Source: Phoenix dactylifera (lineage: Eukaryota; Streptophyta; Magnoliopsida; Arecales; Arecaceae). From it: a DNA stretch of 64,000 nt. Positions 24,100 to 35,374 of the stretch are shown piece after piece. The notes beneath the pieces were generated by a model, which saw only the letters and a program-made list of their open reading frames with translations, was not told the origin of the DNA and did not search any database. A program made the translations under genes and the position numbers. Within the stretch, counting starts at the first letter, position 1, and the number at the start of each line of letters is the position of its first letter. Location: NCBI RefSeq assembly GCF_009389715.1, contig NC_052401.1, positions 2,778,843 through 2,842,842 of the forward strand. The letters run 5' to 3'.

Positions 24100-25710
24100 T
24101 TTAAGTCATAATTGATAACAAAAAGTCTCTGTTATCTTTTGTCAGCAAGTAGAATCTAACATTAGCATTAGAAACTTGCACATATCAAATGCAAATGAAT
24201 TATGACTAGGTTTGTTGTTTAAGAATTTCATTCCTCAGGAACCAAAATGCTTTCCATCTCATAGTACTATCTTAGACAGTATTACTAGTATGTATATATT
24301 GATTATGACAAATGCTTCCCTTTGATGGGTCTTCTGTCCTATGAGAACTGCAATTATTGGGTTAATGATCATTTTCTTGGCTGCTGAAAACAGAAATCCA
24401 GGATTTCTGAGTAATTTTGAGAGATCATCGAAGATTTATTGAGTATGATATTTAAGATTTGCATCTCTTTAAGTAGGTGGTAAGACCATTTCTGTTACTC
24501 TAGTCAAAATTACCATTGCCTTCTCATCACAGGCCAGGGTATGAAATGCTGAAAGAATTTTTGAGATGATAGTTCAACATTTATGACACTGAATGAACGT
24601 GTGATTTTTTTTTTTTTTTAATGCCCTTCTTTCCTTATATTCATAATCTGTCATTTGTGGCCATTCAGTCTATGCCAAACCTAATGAAAGAGCTCTATTC
24701 CTTCTTTATTTCTTCAAAAAAATTTCTCTGGCCTCGCCATGGTTTTTGCTTGCAGGTGCAAATTGACAATGCAGAGTTGTTAACAAGGTTGAGAGCATGG
24801 CAAAACCATTGCGTCGGGAAATCAGATTGACCTATTTGAAGGATAATGAAGGATTGTTTTGTGTTCAGAAGCCAATGTAGTGGCCAAAAGAACTAGCATC
24901 AAGCACATTGCTGAAGTATATGAATGAATGACAAATTTAGGTAAGCTATTGTTTTTTTGCTAGTTATCGCATATGGCGATGAACTTTTCTGCTGCTTTCT
25001 TCCTCCATGATGGTTCCTGGTGAGATTGGAGAGAGGTGATTTGCCACAAGTTGGTTCTAGGTTCTTATGTTTTTGGTAAATGGATTCATTTTTGAAAACC
25101 TTAGGTCTAATGTATTTAGAGATACAGCGACGCTAGGTGCAGACCTACCATGAAAAAGAACATAAACCTTTCTGTATAGAGGATGTTAAGTCCAGAAAAT
25201 TTTTTATCAATATACACTGAAGAGATTGCATTGCTAATTTCTTCCATCTTTTTATTCCTATCCATTCATTACAAAGACCGGGTGTAAATTGCCGATTCCA
25301 TTAATATCTTGTATAAAAAGTTTAATCTTGGTGGCTGGGGATTGTAGTGATAATGAAGTTGAGCATGGATCATCGATAAGTCGTTAAAATTGCAGACGAG
25401 TCTGATTTTTTTTGATCAAGCACCTTGGCAGCTAAGATTTTGAAGGGATATGAATCAGTTGTGGTTATTGGTTAGAAGACTAGCTGGTAGCATTAGTTGA
25501 GCAGCAGAATATCTGAATGGAGAAAACCATCCATGTCATCGCAAACTGCGAACAGATTATGTCAGGAACAAAAAAATTAAATACTGATCCAAGTCTAGAT
25601 TCCAAAATGTGTTCATACTACATGAAATAGAAGCCTAGATGAAGGCAAATGAGTGGAAGTTGCAACTTTGGACTAAATGAGATGAGATTGAAAATTGGCA
25701 TGACATCTAA
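24100..25710. repeat. Dispersed segment duplicated at 36560-38690
   Basis: Blocks in the same order match the later region: CTTTTGTCAGCAAGTAGAAT, ATTAGAAACTTGCACATATC, TATTACTAGTATGTATATAT, the GTGTTCAGAAGCCAATGTAG/GTGCATAGAACACAATGTGG pair, and AGATTCCAAAATGTGTTCA near 25600. Identity is moderate, with indels. No conserved reading frame was found, so this is an old transposon or a non-coding segmental duplication. Confidence 0.6.
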
Positions 25711-25995
25711 TCAATTTCCTGAGAGCTTGGAACCAAGACCTTGATCAGATTTTTTTTTTTTGGTAAATCGGCTAAATTAAACCTTGATCAAATATTTAGA
25801 AACAAAATATACCAAGTAAATCTGAGACATCTGCTCTACTTTGTCCATTGTATCTTTTCCTACTAGCAATGAACAGACCAAGAAAAGAGAGAGAAACAGC
25901 AGGAGATGCAAAATAATGATACAAAGAAACATAAATGAAGGAAATAAAGGAATACATGGGAAACATGAGGAATTTACGAAGCTTATGTGCATACA

Positions 25996-26721
25996 AATTA
26001 GGGATATCAATGGGGATAGTTACTCAAATATTTTATCTATTTGTGAACCGAATGAGACGGTTCTAATAAATAGAGATAGTTTTGGCAATGGTTTTAAAAA
26101 CCAAAAACCGTTTGGTTTTAGTTTTGGTTTCGATTTTGGTGAATTTTTCAATCCGAACCCAATCAGAAACCGAACCCAAAACTAAATATATAGTAGCTTT
26201 TATATTTAGTATAAATCCTAGCCCTCTATTTGATTTAATATGTACAATCCATAGACCATAAATAGGTAAATAACTAAATGGACAAACCTTAGAGTCTAGA
26301 GAAGCAGCTTTTTTTCTCCCTTGGTTCTTCTTCATAATTAATGTATTTATTAGACTTGTTTTTAACTTGAATTACTGTATTTGTTGGATAGTTGTATTAT
26401 TATTTTAAAATTATTGAGTTTATTGAACAATTGTATTATTATTATTATTTTTGGATATATTTATTAGTTGAGATGATATAAATTATATAAAAATTATAGT
26501 TGATATTTTTAATTTGAATATTCACATATGAAAAATTTGAAATGAACAAAAAAAATTAAATAATTTTCGGTTTCCTTTTAGGTTTTTCTTTTGGTGGTGA
26601 CTATAGCTTTTTTTCAGTTCCTGATTTGAGTTTCGGCTTCGGAGAGCGGTGGTGGATTTCAGGTTCATTTTCAGTCTTTTCATTAACCACATCGAATCCA
26701 CCTTACTGTGACATCCCTAAC
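25996..26721. mobile_element. Unclassified element with interior built from a GGTTTTGGTTTCG/AACCGAAACC word
   Basis: The left end is TTAGGGATATCAATGGGG and the right end reversed is GTTAGGGATGTCACAGT. The left part contains degenerate repeats of AACCGAAACC/GGTTTTGG and the right part its complement (GGTTTCC, GAGTTTCGG). The centre is AT-rich. No coding capacity is visible. The ends resemble those of the element at 38698-39204. Confidence 0.55.
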
Positions 26722-26917
26722 ATAAATCTTCCATGAGTGGTGTGAACATAGACAATAGCTTAGAAAAGTATTTGTGGTGTGTCAAGTGGCTACAAAATAC
26801 ATCCAATCTAGCATAGATCTGATTCAAAATGCCAAGATTCAGCCAATCTAGCAACTGTTCCATGATTGGGTGCCGAAGCCTGAAAAAGCATGATATCTCT
26901 TCAGCCCATGCAACACG

Positions 26918-26922
26918 TTCTA
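26918..26922. other. Target-site duplication TTCTA, left copy
   Basis: TTCTA directly precedes the left LTR. The same five bases follow the right LTR at 32588-32592. Five bp is the standard length for Ty1/copia insertions. Confidence 0.9.
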
Positions 26923-27659
26923 TGTTGAGATTACTGGGCACAAAACTCACTGTATCCGGCTTACCAATTAACAATTGGTCTCATTCAGGCATTCCATCAA
27001 ACACATCACAGGCATGAAAAGATAAGCACAAAGACACCAAATTTACGTGGTTCGGCAGCAAGTGCCTACATCCACGGGGAGGAGGAGCAATCCACTATAT
27101 CAATCTTCCCAATAGGGTACAAACATAGATACATAAGAGCCCAAAATATGGACTGCCAAATGATCACAATATGAGGCAATATAAAACCAAATATAAAGCA
27201 AGAAACAACCTGATCGGATCACCCTTCTGCAGCCACAATGATAGATCAAAAGTGTAGTATGCAAATCAACCTTTCTACGGCTCCAATGGTAGATCAAATG
27301 AGTATCAAAACCATACCTTCCCTCGTTGCAATTTCTGTGAACAGCAAAGAAGAAAGGGGCTCACGGAAACAGGGAAGCCACAGGAAGAAGCCACGGTTGA
27401 AGAAGGGAAGAAGGAAGAAAGCCTCCAGCGAGTGAAGACAAAGGGGAACCCAAGTCGGATGTTGCCAGGAGACCGAGAGCGCACGGGAGGATGAAGAAGA
27501 TGGGTGCGGCGGCTGAAATCCCTTTCACCCTAAAACAAAACAAAACCCTTCATCCCACGGGAAAAGAGGTAACATGTACCTTTTATATAATGAAATGTCA
27601 TTTTGCAAATAGGTCCCTCTCAAAGCCACTATTTGGAGCAAAGTCCAAAATAGTCAACA
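26923..27659 (-). repeat. 3' LTR of the copia element
   Basis: It runs from TGTTGAGATTACTGGG to AAAATAGTCAACA on the plus strand, with inverted TGTTGA/TCAACA ends. It is 737 bp, collinear with 31851-32587. Confidence 0.96.
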
Positions 27660-27673
27660 ATCCTCCTCCTTGC
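27660..27673 (-). other. Polypurine tract of the copia element
   Basis: On the minus strand CAAGGAGGAGGAT abuts the 3' LTR start TGTTGAC. It primes plus-strand DNA synthesis. Confidence 0.8.
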
Positions 27674-27746
27674 GACAAATTATGTACCTATCATCAAATA
27701 TGGATTGATAAAATAACCTCCTCCTCACCACAAGCCCGGAAGGGCA

Positions 27747-30700
27747 TTAACAAGTGCTCACACCAATCAAGTTCAGGAAAGTCCTGAACTTAACTGCTGT
27801 GATTGGTTTAATGAACATATCAGCCGGATTATGAGCAGTGTAGATTTTCTGAATCCGGACATCACCATTCTCCACCAAATCTCTGATGAAGTGATACCTG
27901 ACATCTATATGCTTAGTGCGTTCGTGATACATCTGATCTCTGGCAAGATGCAAAGCACTTTGACTGTCACAATTAATATCCAAACGGTCCTGCTCGAGAC
28001 CCAAATCCTGTACTAGTCCTCTTAACCAAATAGCTTCCTTTGCTGCCTCTGTCAACGCCATATACTCTGCTTCTGTAGTAGACAAAGCAACTGTAGGCTG
28101 CAAAGTAGCCTTCCAACTGACTGCACAACCAGAGAGAGTAAATACATATCCGGTTAACGACCTCCTCCTGTCCAAATCACTAGCATAATCTGAATCAGAA
28201 AATCCTGTAATAGTGCAATTACTCTGTGCGGAGAATACCAATCCCAAATTGGAAGTGCCTTTTAGATATCTAAGTATCCATTTCACAGCTGACCAGTGAG
28301 CCTTTCCAGGCTTATCCATGTATCTGCTTACTACGCTTACTGCCTGTGAAATATCAGGTCGAGTGCAGACCATTGCATACATGATGCTACCTACTGCACT
28401 TGCATATGGCACTTTGGACATATATCTCTCCTCATCCTCAGTCTGGGGACAGAGTGTGGCAGATAATTTGAAATGACTGACAAAAGGAGTAGTGACTGGC
28501 TTGACTGTAGACATACCAAATCTATCCAAGACTTTCTTAATATATCCATGCTGAGTAAGAAAAAGTCTACCCAACTGCCTGTCACGACTGATCTCCATCC
28601 CAAGTATTTTCTTTGCCGGTCCAAGATCCTTCATCTCAAATGCAGTACTGAGCTCAGCTTTCAGATTTTGGATGATTGATATATCCTTGGCTGCTATCAT
28701 CATATCATCCACATACAGTAATAAGTAACAAAAGGATCCATCTGAAAACCGCTGGTGATATACGCAACTGTCATATGGAGATCTGTTGTATCCATGGTCG
28801 ACCATAAACTTATCAAATTTGCGATACCACTGTCTTGGAGACTGCTTGAGACCATATAATGATCTCTTGAGCAAACATACATGATCTTCCTTGTCTGGAA
28901 CCTCAAAACCAGGTGGCTGTTGCATATAAATCTGTTCCTCTAAATCACCATGAAGAAAAGCTGTTTTAACATCTAGCTGTTCCAGCTCTAAATTCTGAGA
29001 AACAACTAAGGCAAGCAACACACGAATAGAAGAGTGTTTAACTACAGGAGAAAATATTTCTTTATAGTCAATTTCCTCCCGTTGACAATAGCCCTTAGCT
29101 ACTAACCTGGCCTTATATCTTAAATCCTGATGACTGGCTCCCTCTTTATTCTTGAAGATCCATTTGCAGCCTATTGCCTTCTTGCCCTCTGGTAATCTGA
29201 CTAATTTCCAAGTCTGATTCTTCTCTAAAGATTGTAATTCTTCAACCATAGCCATGGTCCATTGTTCAGCCTGCGGACAACTAATAGCCTCCTGATATGT
29301 GGTCGGCTCATCACCAATAGTGTCTGCAATGCTCAGAGCATAATAAACTAACCCAGCACAAGCTGAATCCTCAAAACCATACCTTTGTGGTGTTCTGATC
29401 TGACGCCTGGGTCTACGAGTGGCAATGCTATCAATCTGATCCTGACCTTCCATGGTAACCTCCTCCTGAGTCTGTATCTCTGCATTTGTCTGCTGTTGCT
29501 GCTCATTCAGAATTAAAGTATCTTCATTTGCCTGCTGCTGCTGTGATCTGATAGTCTGATCAATATTCATAACAGTCCTATCTATCTGATCCTGACCCTG
29601 ATCTCTCTCAGAAGAACTTGGCTGTAGCTGCCTTAAAGGAGTAGCTATCTCATGAAATGTCACATCCCTACTGACTAAAAAACCTTGGGATCCAGGCTCT
29701 GTGCACCATAATCTATAGCCTTTTACCCCAGATGCGTATCCAAGAAATACGCACTTCTTAGCCCTAGGGTCCAACTTTCCATCTCTTACATGTGCATAAG
29801 CTGGACACCCAAAGACTCTGAGTACTGAATAGTCTGCAGGTCTTCCTGTCCACATTTCTTCCGGAGTTTTCATGCCCAATGCTGATGCTGGAGATCGGTT
29901 TATAATGTAGCAGGCTGTGTGAGCGGCCTCTGCCCAAAAATCTCTAGTTAATCCAGAACTAGATAGCATAGATCTGACTCTCTCAATTAGTGTGCGATTC
30001 ATGCGTTCTGCCACACCATTTTGTTGAGGTGTACCTACTGTGGTTCTGTGTCTGACAATGCCCTCTAATTTGCAAAAGTCATTAAACTCAGTAGAACAAA
30101 ATTCTAATCCATTGTCAGTTCGGAAGGTTTTCAACTTCCTATCAGTATGCCTCTCGACCATAGCCTTCCACTTCTTAAATGTGTCAAACACATCACTCTT
30201 ATTTCTGATAGTGTATATCCAGACTTTGCGGGAGTAGTCATCAATAAAAGTGAGTAAATACCTAGATCCACCCTTAGATGTAATTGGGGCTGGTCCCCAT
30301 AGGTCAGAATGAATATAATCTAATATACCAGCTGTCCTGTGCACGCTTGTAGAAAAGCTGACCCTGTGTTGTTTTCCGAACACACAATGCTCACAGAATC
30401 CAAGTGCACCAACCTTCTGACCACTTAGCAAACCACGTCTGCTCAGCTCCTGTAAACCCTTGTCTGAGATGTGGCCCAATCTCTGATGCCACAGGTGTGT
30501 CAACTGCTCAGTGGAAGACTGTACTGCTGAAGCCTGTCCAACTATTGTACTACCATCCAAATAGTAAAGGGTCCCACACAATTTCCCTTTCAATAAAGTC
30601 AATACTCCTTTATTGATAGTTATTGATCCTCTACTCCATCTGCCCTCGAAACCTGCACTATCGAAAGCATGTACTGAGAGAAGGTTTCTCTTTAGTTGAG

Positions 30701-31835
30701 GAACATATCTGACATCGTCCAAAGTCACGACAGTGTTTGCATTAGATTTAATTTGAACTGTACCAACACCTTCCACTTTACAAATACCATCATCTCCAAG
30801 AAGAACGGTGCCCCCCTCACATGATCTAAAAGAAGAGAACCATTCCTTATGAGGTGTCATGTGGAAAGATGCTCCAGAGTCCACAATCCAAGTATCAGGA
30901 TGACTGACACTGCAAGCAGCTGTAAATACTGCATCATTATCATTACTGTTGTGACCTGCTGATGAAACTGCAACCGTTGCCGAGTCTGAGACGGTTCCTT
31001 TATCCTTTTGTTCCCTCTCTTTCTTAGACTGTAGTAGTCTACATTCTGATTTCCAGTGGCCTGGTTTCTTACAATAGTGACAAACACATGGTCTTCTAGA
31101 CCTAGACTTTGATCTGGTTTTGGATTTGCTTCTACCTTGTCCACCTTTCTTCTGCTCATCTCTACCTCTAACTATAAGTCCTTGAGCTGGAGTCTGAACT
31201 TGATGTTGTAGCTGTACTTTCAATCTAAGCTCATTGGATAACAAAGTAGCTTCTACCTCTTCAAGACTTATTGTCTCTTTTCCATAGAGCATAGTAGTAG
31301 TAATATGCTCAAAGGACTTAGGCAATGAGTAGATGAGGATCAAAGCCTTGTCTTCTTCATCTACTTCAACACCAATATTTGATAAATCAAGTAGGAGCTT
31401 ATTATACTCATCCAAGTGATCTTTGAGTGAAGTCCCTTCTGCCATACGAAATGTGTGCAACTTTCCCCTCAAATACGATCTATTAGTAAGGAATTTTGCC
31501 ATATATAGACTCTCCAATTTTTCCCATACTCCCTTAGCTGTATCAAGATCCACAACATTTCGCAGGACTTTATCACTCAAACCCGAAAACAAAGTTCCTA
31601 GTGCTCTCTCATTAATCTCTTCTTTGACAGCCTCATTATCTCCTGGGATTGCATCCATACCCTTGAGGGCTTTTGCTACACCCTCCTTAACCAACAGGTA
31701 TTTCATTCTTACCTTCCATAGTGAGAAGTCCCCTGTGCCATCAAATACAACCACTTCATGCCTTATAGTAGTGGAATGTGAAACAGAAGCCGAATCGTTA
31801 GCCCTAGATGAATTTTGTTGCCCAACAGTAGCCAT
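27747..31835 (-). CDS. Copia gag-pol polyprotein, intact
   Basis: A single 1,362-residue frame starts at the ATG at 31835, one base after the primer-binding site. The frame can be extended to a TTG inside the LTR, but that is not a plausible start. In order: capsid region (UBN2-type, residues about 25-230); zinc knuckle CHYCKKPGHWKSEC near 250; protease WIVDSGASFHM near 320; integrase with the HHCC segment HLWHQRLGHISDKG and the DDE core (DDYSRKVW, FRTDNGLEF, ERMNRTLIERVRS); reverse transcriptase with DVKTAFLHGDLEEQIYM and the catalytic YVDDMMIAA; RNase H with GFSDSDYASDLDRRRSLTGY and STTEAEYMALTEA. No stop or frameshift interrupts it. Copia makes particles by processing this polyprotein and integrates cDNA. 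Confidence 0.96.
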   Translation of the reverse strand: MATVGQQNSSRANDSASVSHSTTIRHEVVVFDGTGDFSLWKVRMKYLLVKEGVAKALKGMDAIPGDNEAVKEEINERALGTLFSGLSDKVLRNVVDLDTAKGVWEKLESLYMAKFLTNRSYLRGKLHTFRMAEGTSLKDHLDEYNKLLLDLSNIGVEVDEEDKALILIYSLPKSFEHITTTMLYGKETISLEEVEATLLSNELRLKVQLQHQVQTPAQGLIVRGRDEQKKGGQGRSKSKTRSKSRSRRPCVCHYCKKPGHWKSECRLLQSKKEREQKDKGTVSDSATVAVSSAGHNSNDNDAVFTAACSVSHPDTWIVDSGASFHMTPHKEWFSSFRSCEGGTVLLGDDGICKVEGVGTVQIKSNANTVVTLDDVRYVPQLKRNLLSVHAFDSAGFEGRWSRGSITINKGVLTLLKGKLCGTLYYLDGSTIVGQASAVQSSTEQLTHLWHQRLGHISDKGLQELSRRGLLSGQKVGALGFCEHCVFGKQHRVSFSTSVHRTAGILDYIHSDLWGPAPITSKGGSRYLLTFIDDYSRKVWIYTIRNKSDVFDTFKKWKAMVERHTDRKLKTFRTDNGLEFCSTEFNDFCKLEGIVRHRTTVGTPQQNGVAERMNRTLIERVRSMLSSSGLTRDFWAEAAHTACYIINRSPASALGMKTPEEMWTGRPADYSVLRVFGCPAYAHVRDGKLDPRAKKCVFLGYASGVKGYRLWCTEPGSQGFLVSRDVTFHEIATPLRQLQPSSSERDQGQDQIDRTVMNIDQTIRSQQQQANEDTLILNEQQQQTNAEIQTQEEVTMEGQDQIDSIATRRPRRQIRTPQRYGFEDSACAGLVYYALSIADTIGDEPTTYQEAISCPQAEQWTMAMVEELQSLEKNQTWKLVRLPEGKKAIGCKWIFKNKEGASHQDLRYKARLVAKGYCQREEIDYKEIFSPVVKHSSIRVLLALVVSQNLELEQLDVKTAFLHGDLEEQIYMQQPPGFEVPDKEDHVCLLKRSLYGLKQSPRQWYRKFDKFMVDHGYNRSPYDSCVYHQRFSDGSFCYLLLYVDDMMIAAKDISIIQNLKAELSTAFEMKDLGPAKKILGMEISRDRQLGRLFLTQHGYIKKVLDRFGMSTVKPVTTPFVSHFKLSATLCPQTEDEERYMSKVPYASAVGSIMYAMVCTRPDISQAVSVVSRYMDKPGKAHWSAVKWILRYLKGTSNLGLVFSAQSNCTITGFSDSDYASDLDRRRSLTGYVFTLSGCAVSWKATLQPTVALSTTEAEYMALTEAAKEAIWLRGLVQDLGLEQDRLDINCDSQSALHLARDQMYHERTKHIDVRYHFIRDLVENGDVRIQKIYTAHNPADMFIKPITAVKFRTFLNLIGVSTC

Positions 31836-31836
31836 A

Positions 31837-31848
31837 GCTCTGATACCA
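31837..31848 (-). other. Primer-binding site of the copia element
   Basis: On the minus strand TGGTATCAGAGC lies two bases after the 5' LTR and one base before the gag ATG. It is the initiator-Met type site. Confidence 0.93.
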
Positions 31849-31850
31849 AT

Positions 31851-32587
31851 TGTTGAGATTACTGGGCACAAAACTCACTGTATCCGGCTTACCAATTAAC
31901 AATTGGTCTCATTCAGGCATTCCATCAAACACATCACAGGCATGAAAAGATAAGCACAAAGACACCAAATTTACGTGGTTCGGCAGCAAGTGCCTACATC
32001 CACGGGGAGGAGGAGCAATCCACTATATCAATCTTCCCAATAGGGTACAAACATAGATACATAAGAGCCCAAAATATGGACTGCCAAATGATCACAATAT
32101 GAGGCAATATAAAACCAAATATAAAGCAAGAAACAACCTGATCGGATCACCCTTCTGCAGCCACAATGATAGATCAAAAGTGTAGTATGCAAATCAACCT
32201 TTCTACTGCTCCAATGGTAGATCAAATGAGTATCAAAACCATACCTTCCCTTGTTGCAATTTCTGTGAACAGCAAAGAAGAAAGGGGCTCACGGAAACAG
32301 GGAAGCCACAGGAAGAAGCCACGGTTGAAGAAGGAAAGAAGGAAGAAAGCCTCCAGCGAGTGAAGACAAAGGGGAACCCAAGTCGGATGTTGCCAGGAGA
32401 CCGAGAGCGCACGGGAGGATGAAGAAGATGGGTGCGGCGGCTGAAATCCCTTTCACCCTAAAACAAAACAAAACCCTTCATCCCACGGGAAAAGAGGTAA
32501 CATGTACCTTTTATATAATGAAATGTCATTTTGCAAATAGGTCCCTCTCAAAGCCACTATTTGGAGCAAAGTCCAAAATAGTCAACG
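31851..32587 (-). repeat. 5' LTR of the copia element
   Basis: This is the second 737-bp copy, ending GTCAACG instead of GTCAACA, so one terminal base differs from the left LTR. The LTR holds the promoter that drives gag-pol. TTATATAATG near 32512 (plus strand) is one AT-rich candidate core element. Confidence 0.95.
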
Positions 32588-32592
32588 TTCTA
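32588..32592. other. Target-site duplication TTCTA, right copy
   Basis: It matches 26918-26922 exactly and fixes the boundary of the insertion. Confidence 0.9.
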
Positions 32593-32859
32593 CGAAAGTA
32601 GTGACATCGACAACCTACTTGTTAAGGTAATCTATTTCCATCAGCATTGGCATCGATTTTCTTCACTGCAGGACGGAAATATTGGAACGTGACAAGATAT
32701 AACAAGACGTGTGGGAGTGTGGGACCTAGGTTTGATCTTCTCTTTGACCTGGTTTTCAGCTGAACTTTCACCCATCCTAATCTTTTAGGACAATGTATAT
32801 ATTTTCGATACTCTATCATTGAAGAAAAATTAGCAACACTCTAGTATTTGGAATATTGG

Positions 32860-33420
32860 CACACTATGTGAAGCTAATGAAAATGGTCCCTAACGTTTGA
32901 CCAAAATGAAAGGTAGTATCACTAAAGGGAAGTGGACATATGGAATTCCTAAGCTTCACTAATGATGAAAGGGAAAAGTGGACCACCCCACAAAATACAA
33001 TTAAAGCACCTGAATCTGACGGCAAGCATAATCTCAAAAGAATGGCTTTGGTAGGCACGGCCTCGACAAGAATGACCGTGACGAGAACGACCTTGGCATG
33101 CACGACCTGGGCAGGCACGACCTCGACAGAGCAAAGCCCTATTGATCTCGAGCCGACCTCGACTCCACCAACAATCAAGCCGGTCCGCTTAAGGAAAGGA
33201 CCATCAAATCCTCCATATCCGGAATTAAATCCCGCAATCTCCGCCACAACGGTTGTCAATATTTGAATCCACGCAATCTCAACTGATCGCCAGCTAGCCC
33301 GAAATCTCGGGTCATCTAAGGTAACTCATTTAAACCAAGATTTGCGCATTTACGTCCGATTGCGTGTAACCGCGTCCCCCCTCCTATAAAAAGCTTGGAA
33401 ATATAAGCTTGTCTTTTTAT
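32860..33420. repeat. Probable old LTR fragment with a short tandem motif
   Basis: Degenerate copies of a 15-18 bp motif (GGCACGACCTCGACA-type) lie at 33055-33130. They are followed by a GC-richer stretch and CTCCTATAAAAAGC near 33382, which looks like an LTR TATA context on the plus strand. No partner LTR or internal region is visible. The open frames on both strands here have no domain. Confidence 0.4.
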
Positions 33421-33927
33421 AGCCAATTAGTTTTAAAAACATAAATATGATAACAATGGCGGAGGCAGTGGAGCTGCTAATGTTGATAGGGTGGATAGTA
33501 GCGATATGGCGGCGGCGACGATGACACACGGCGGAGGTGAAATTTATGGTGGTGACAAAATATACAATTTTTTTTTATTTTCAAAATATAAAAAATATTT
33601 TTATTTTCTAGAATAACAAAAATATTTTTTTTAAAAAAATAATACAATAATATTAATACTAAATATAATTTTTATCCTGATTTTTATAATTATATTTTTA
33701 AAAATAAAAAATAAGAAATCTAAATATGGTACCATGCGAGCAGCTGATGTTATTAGAATCCAAGTATCCAACCTACAAGCCACCACGTTCTCATCCTTTA
33801 TTCGCTGAAAAAACTTTTTCTCGAATCGCCAACCCCATGCACCCGCGAGCTGACTTTGCTGCATATATGCCAAGCTCTGCGTGATGCAAGGCGTGTGGGG
33901 TCTGGAGGGAGAAAACCGTGTCCTTCC
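33421..33927. other. AT-rich intergenic stretch
   Basis: A and T homopolymer runs dominate 33540-33720. I see no gene. The right part leads into the promoter of the first microprotein gene. Confidence 0.4.
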
Positions 33928-33938
33928 TATATATTATA
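33928..33938 (+). promoter_or_regulatory. TATA box of microprotein gene 1
   Basis: TATATATTATA lies about 100 bp upstream of the ATG and is followed by a pyrimidine-rich leader (CTCTCCCTTTCTCCTCTTCC). The paralogue has the same layout, with TATA at 41592-41611 and a pyrimidine-rich leader. Confidence 0.5.
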
Positions 33939-34030
33939 TGAGACCTCAAAAGATTGCTCGCATTTCGTCTCTGGTCCTCTCCCTTTCTCCTCTTCCTCTT
34001 CGATTTGTATAGGGTTTAATATATACAAGC

Positions 34031-34207
34031 ATGAAGGCGAGCAGGGAACAGAAGACCAGCTCTTCACATGAGAAGAAACGGAAGAAAATACCACCAATAA
34101 GAGGTGAAATTAAACGGCAAATAATGGGCTCCCTACTGCACAGCATCAGGCTCCTTTCTAAGCGTGTCCTCTCTTATGTTTGTTGTTCTTCAGATACCTC
34201 TATTTAG
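34031..34207 (+). CDS. Microprotein 1, 58 residues, family not identified
   Basis: The frame starts ATGAAGGCGAGC and ends at TAG (34205-34207). It encodes a very basic N-terminal half (KKRKKIPPIRGEIKRQIMGS) followed by an amphipathic, Leu-rich stretch and a Cys/Ser end (SYVCCSSDTSI). The segment IPPxRGEIKRxIxxSxLHxI and the CxSSDT end are shared with the second frame at 41720-41878. Between the two copies most changes in alignable codons fall at third positions (CCA/CCG, GGT/GGC, GAA/GAG, AAA/AAG, GAT/GAC). That indicates selection on this plus-strand frame. There is no signal peptide or transmembrane helix. I cannot name the family. A plant-specific regulatory peptide is possible but inferred. 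Confidence 0.6.
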   Translation: MKASREQKTSSSHEKKRKKIPPIRGEIKRQIMGSLLHSIRLLSKRVLSYVCCSSDTSI

Positions 34208-35374
34208 TCCTGTAATCTGTTTATAAATATGGCTACATTGTGGCATGTAAACTACCTTGCTTCTTCTCATTGGAAGTCTAATTTTCAGTGATAATAGAAG
34301 TAAATTTTTCTTAATGTTGCCTACATCCAGCTTTGGATTGGTATTATTCCATTTACAAGGTATTGTGAACGGCAAGGAGAGGACTGCAGTGAAGGTGACG
34401 TGTGTGAAGTTGATCCATGCAAACAAGAGATCCGAATGGCTGCAAAAATTTGGGCTGAGCGAAGCCCACTACTGAGTTCATCGATTCCTTTGGTTAGAAA
34501 TCTCATGGATACGAGATCAGCATATGCAAAGTAAGCAGAAGGCATGCAATGTTGACAAAGTCCACAATATAAATTTTTTATCAGAGTAATTTTTCTGTAT
34601 CAGCAATCTGCTAAATATTGACGATTTCCATCATAAATATCTCGAGTTCGTATTTATGCTTCCATGGCAAGCTCTATCCGTCTCTTACCACTTGCAATTC
34701 AAATTTTTCATAGTTCTTGCTCATATTTTAAGATCATAGATATAGATTAAGAATTCAAGAAAGCTTGGACAGCAGAGGTTGCCCCTAACATGAACACTAA
34801 TTGAAACAGGATTCATGAAGCTAGCCAACACCAAATTGTCAATATGAGCCTAGTCAATTAGAAGTCAATTTTGTTGTCATCATTAAATGATGGGAAATTT
34901 TGAAGTAGATCCCATGGGATGATCATTCTCAGCCCTCGATCCAAGGGTTAGGGTGGTCCTCAGGTTCACCGAGTAACTCCTGACTATTGTATCAGATCGA
35001 GCCAAGGCTCATATATATCAGTAACTCTCAGCTGGCCCTGTTGATCCTAGAGGACATTTTGGTCCTCTTGTGTATGTGGGGTTCGGGCAGGCTGTGATAT
35101 TGGACCTTGTTTTTCTGATTAAGAGCCCTCTACCCTATCATCTTAGACTTTAGAGTCTTTCATATGCTAAAATGAGTCTCTAAAGTGAAAGACCAGGATC
35201 CTAGGAGCTAAGGGAGTCACGGTCCCATTTCGCCCGTGTCGGTTATGAATGCTATCTTGATTGATCCACTGAACACAAATATGGATTGTTTGAGATATTT
35301 CATGATTTGTGTGAATTATGCCACACCGTATTATTTAGGTTTTTTTGATTAGTATACTAGTGCATAACCAATTT
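34208..35374. other. Intergenic, no gene recognised
   Basis: The sequence may include the 3' UTR of microprotein gene 1. No further exon with a domain is visible and the rest is unclassified. Confidence 0.35.

Larger units (their letters stand above)
26923..32587 (-). mobile_element. Full-length, young Ty1/copia retrotransposon (Tork/Tnt1-like)
   Basis: This complete 5,665-bp element has two 737-bp LTRs, a primer-binding site, one uninterrupted gag-pol frame, a polypurine tract and a TTCTA duplication on both sides. Because the coding strand is minus, the 5' LTR is the right one (31851-32587). The LTRs differ at only four aligned positions (27279/32207, 27324, 27407 and the terminal base 27659/32587). 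That is about 0.5 percent, so insertion was recent. All protein blocks are intact, so it could be autonomous. Lineage is inferred from RT and RNase H motifs such as GSIMYAMVCTRPDI. Confidence 0.96.

Noticed and set aside
31836-31871. Copia gag-pol starting at 31871 inside the LTR
   Set aside because: The codon is TTG and the stretch spans the primer-binding site. The ATG at 31835 is the sensible start.
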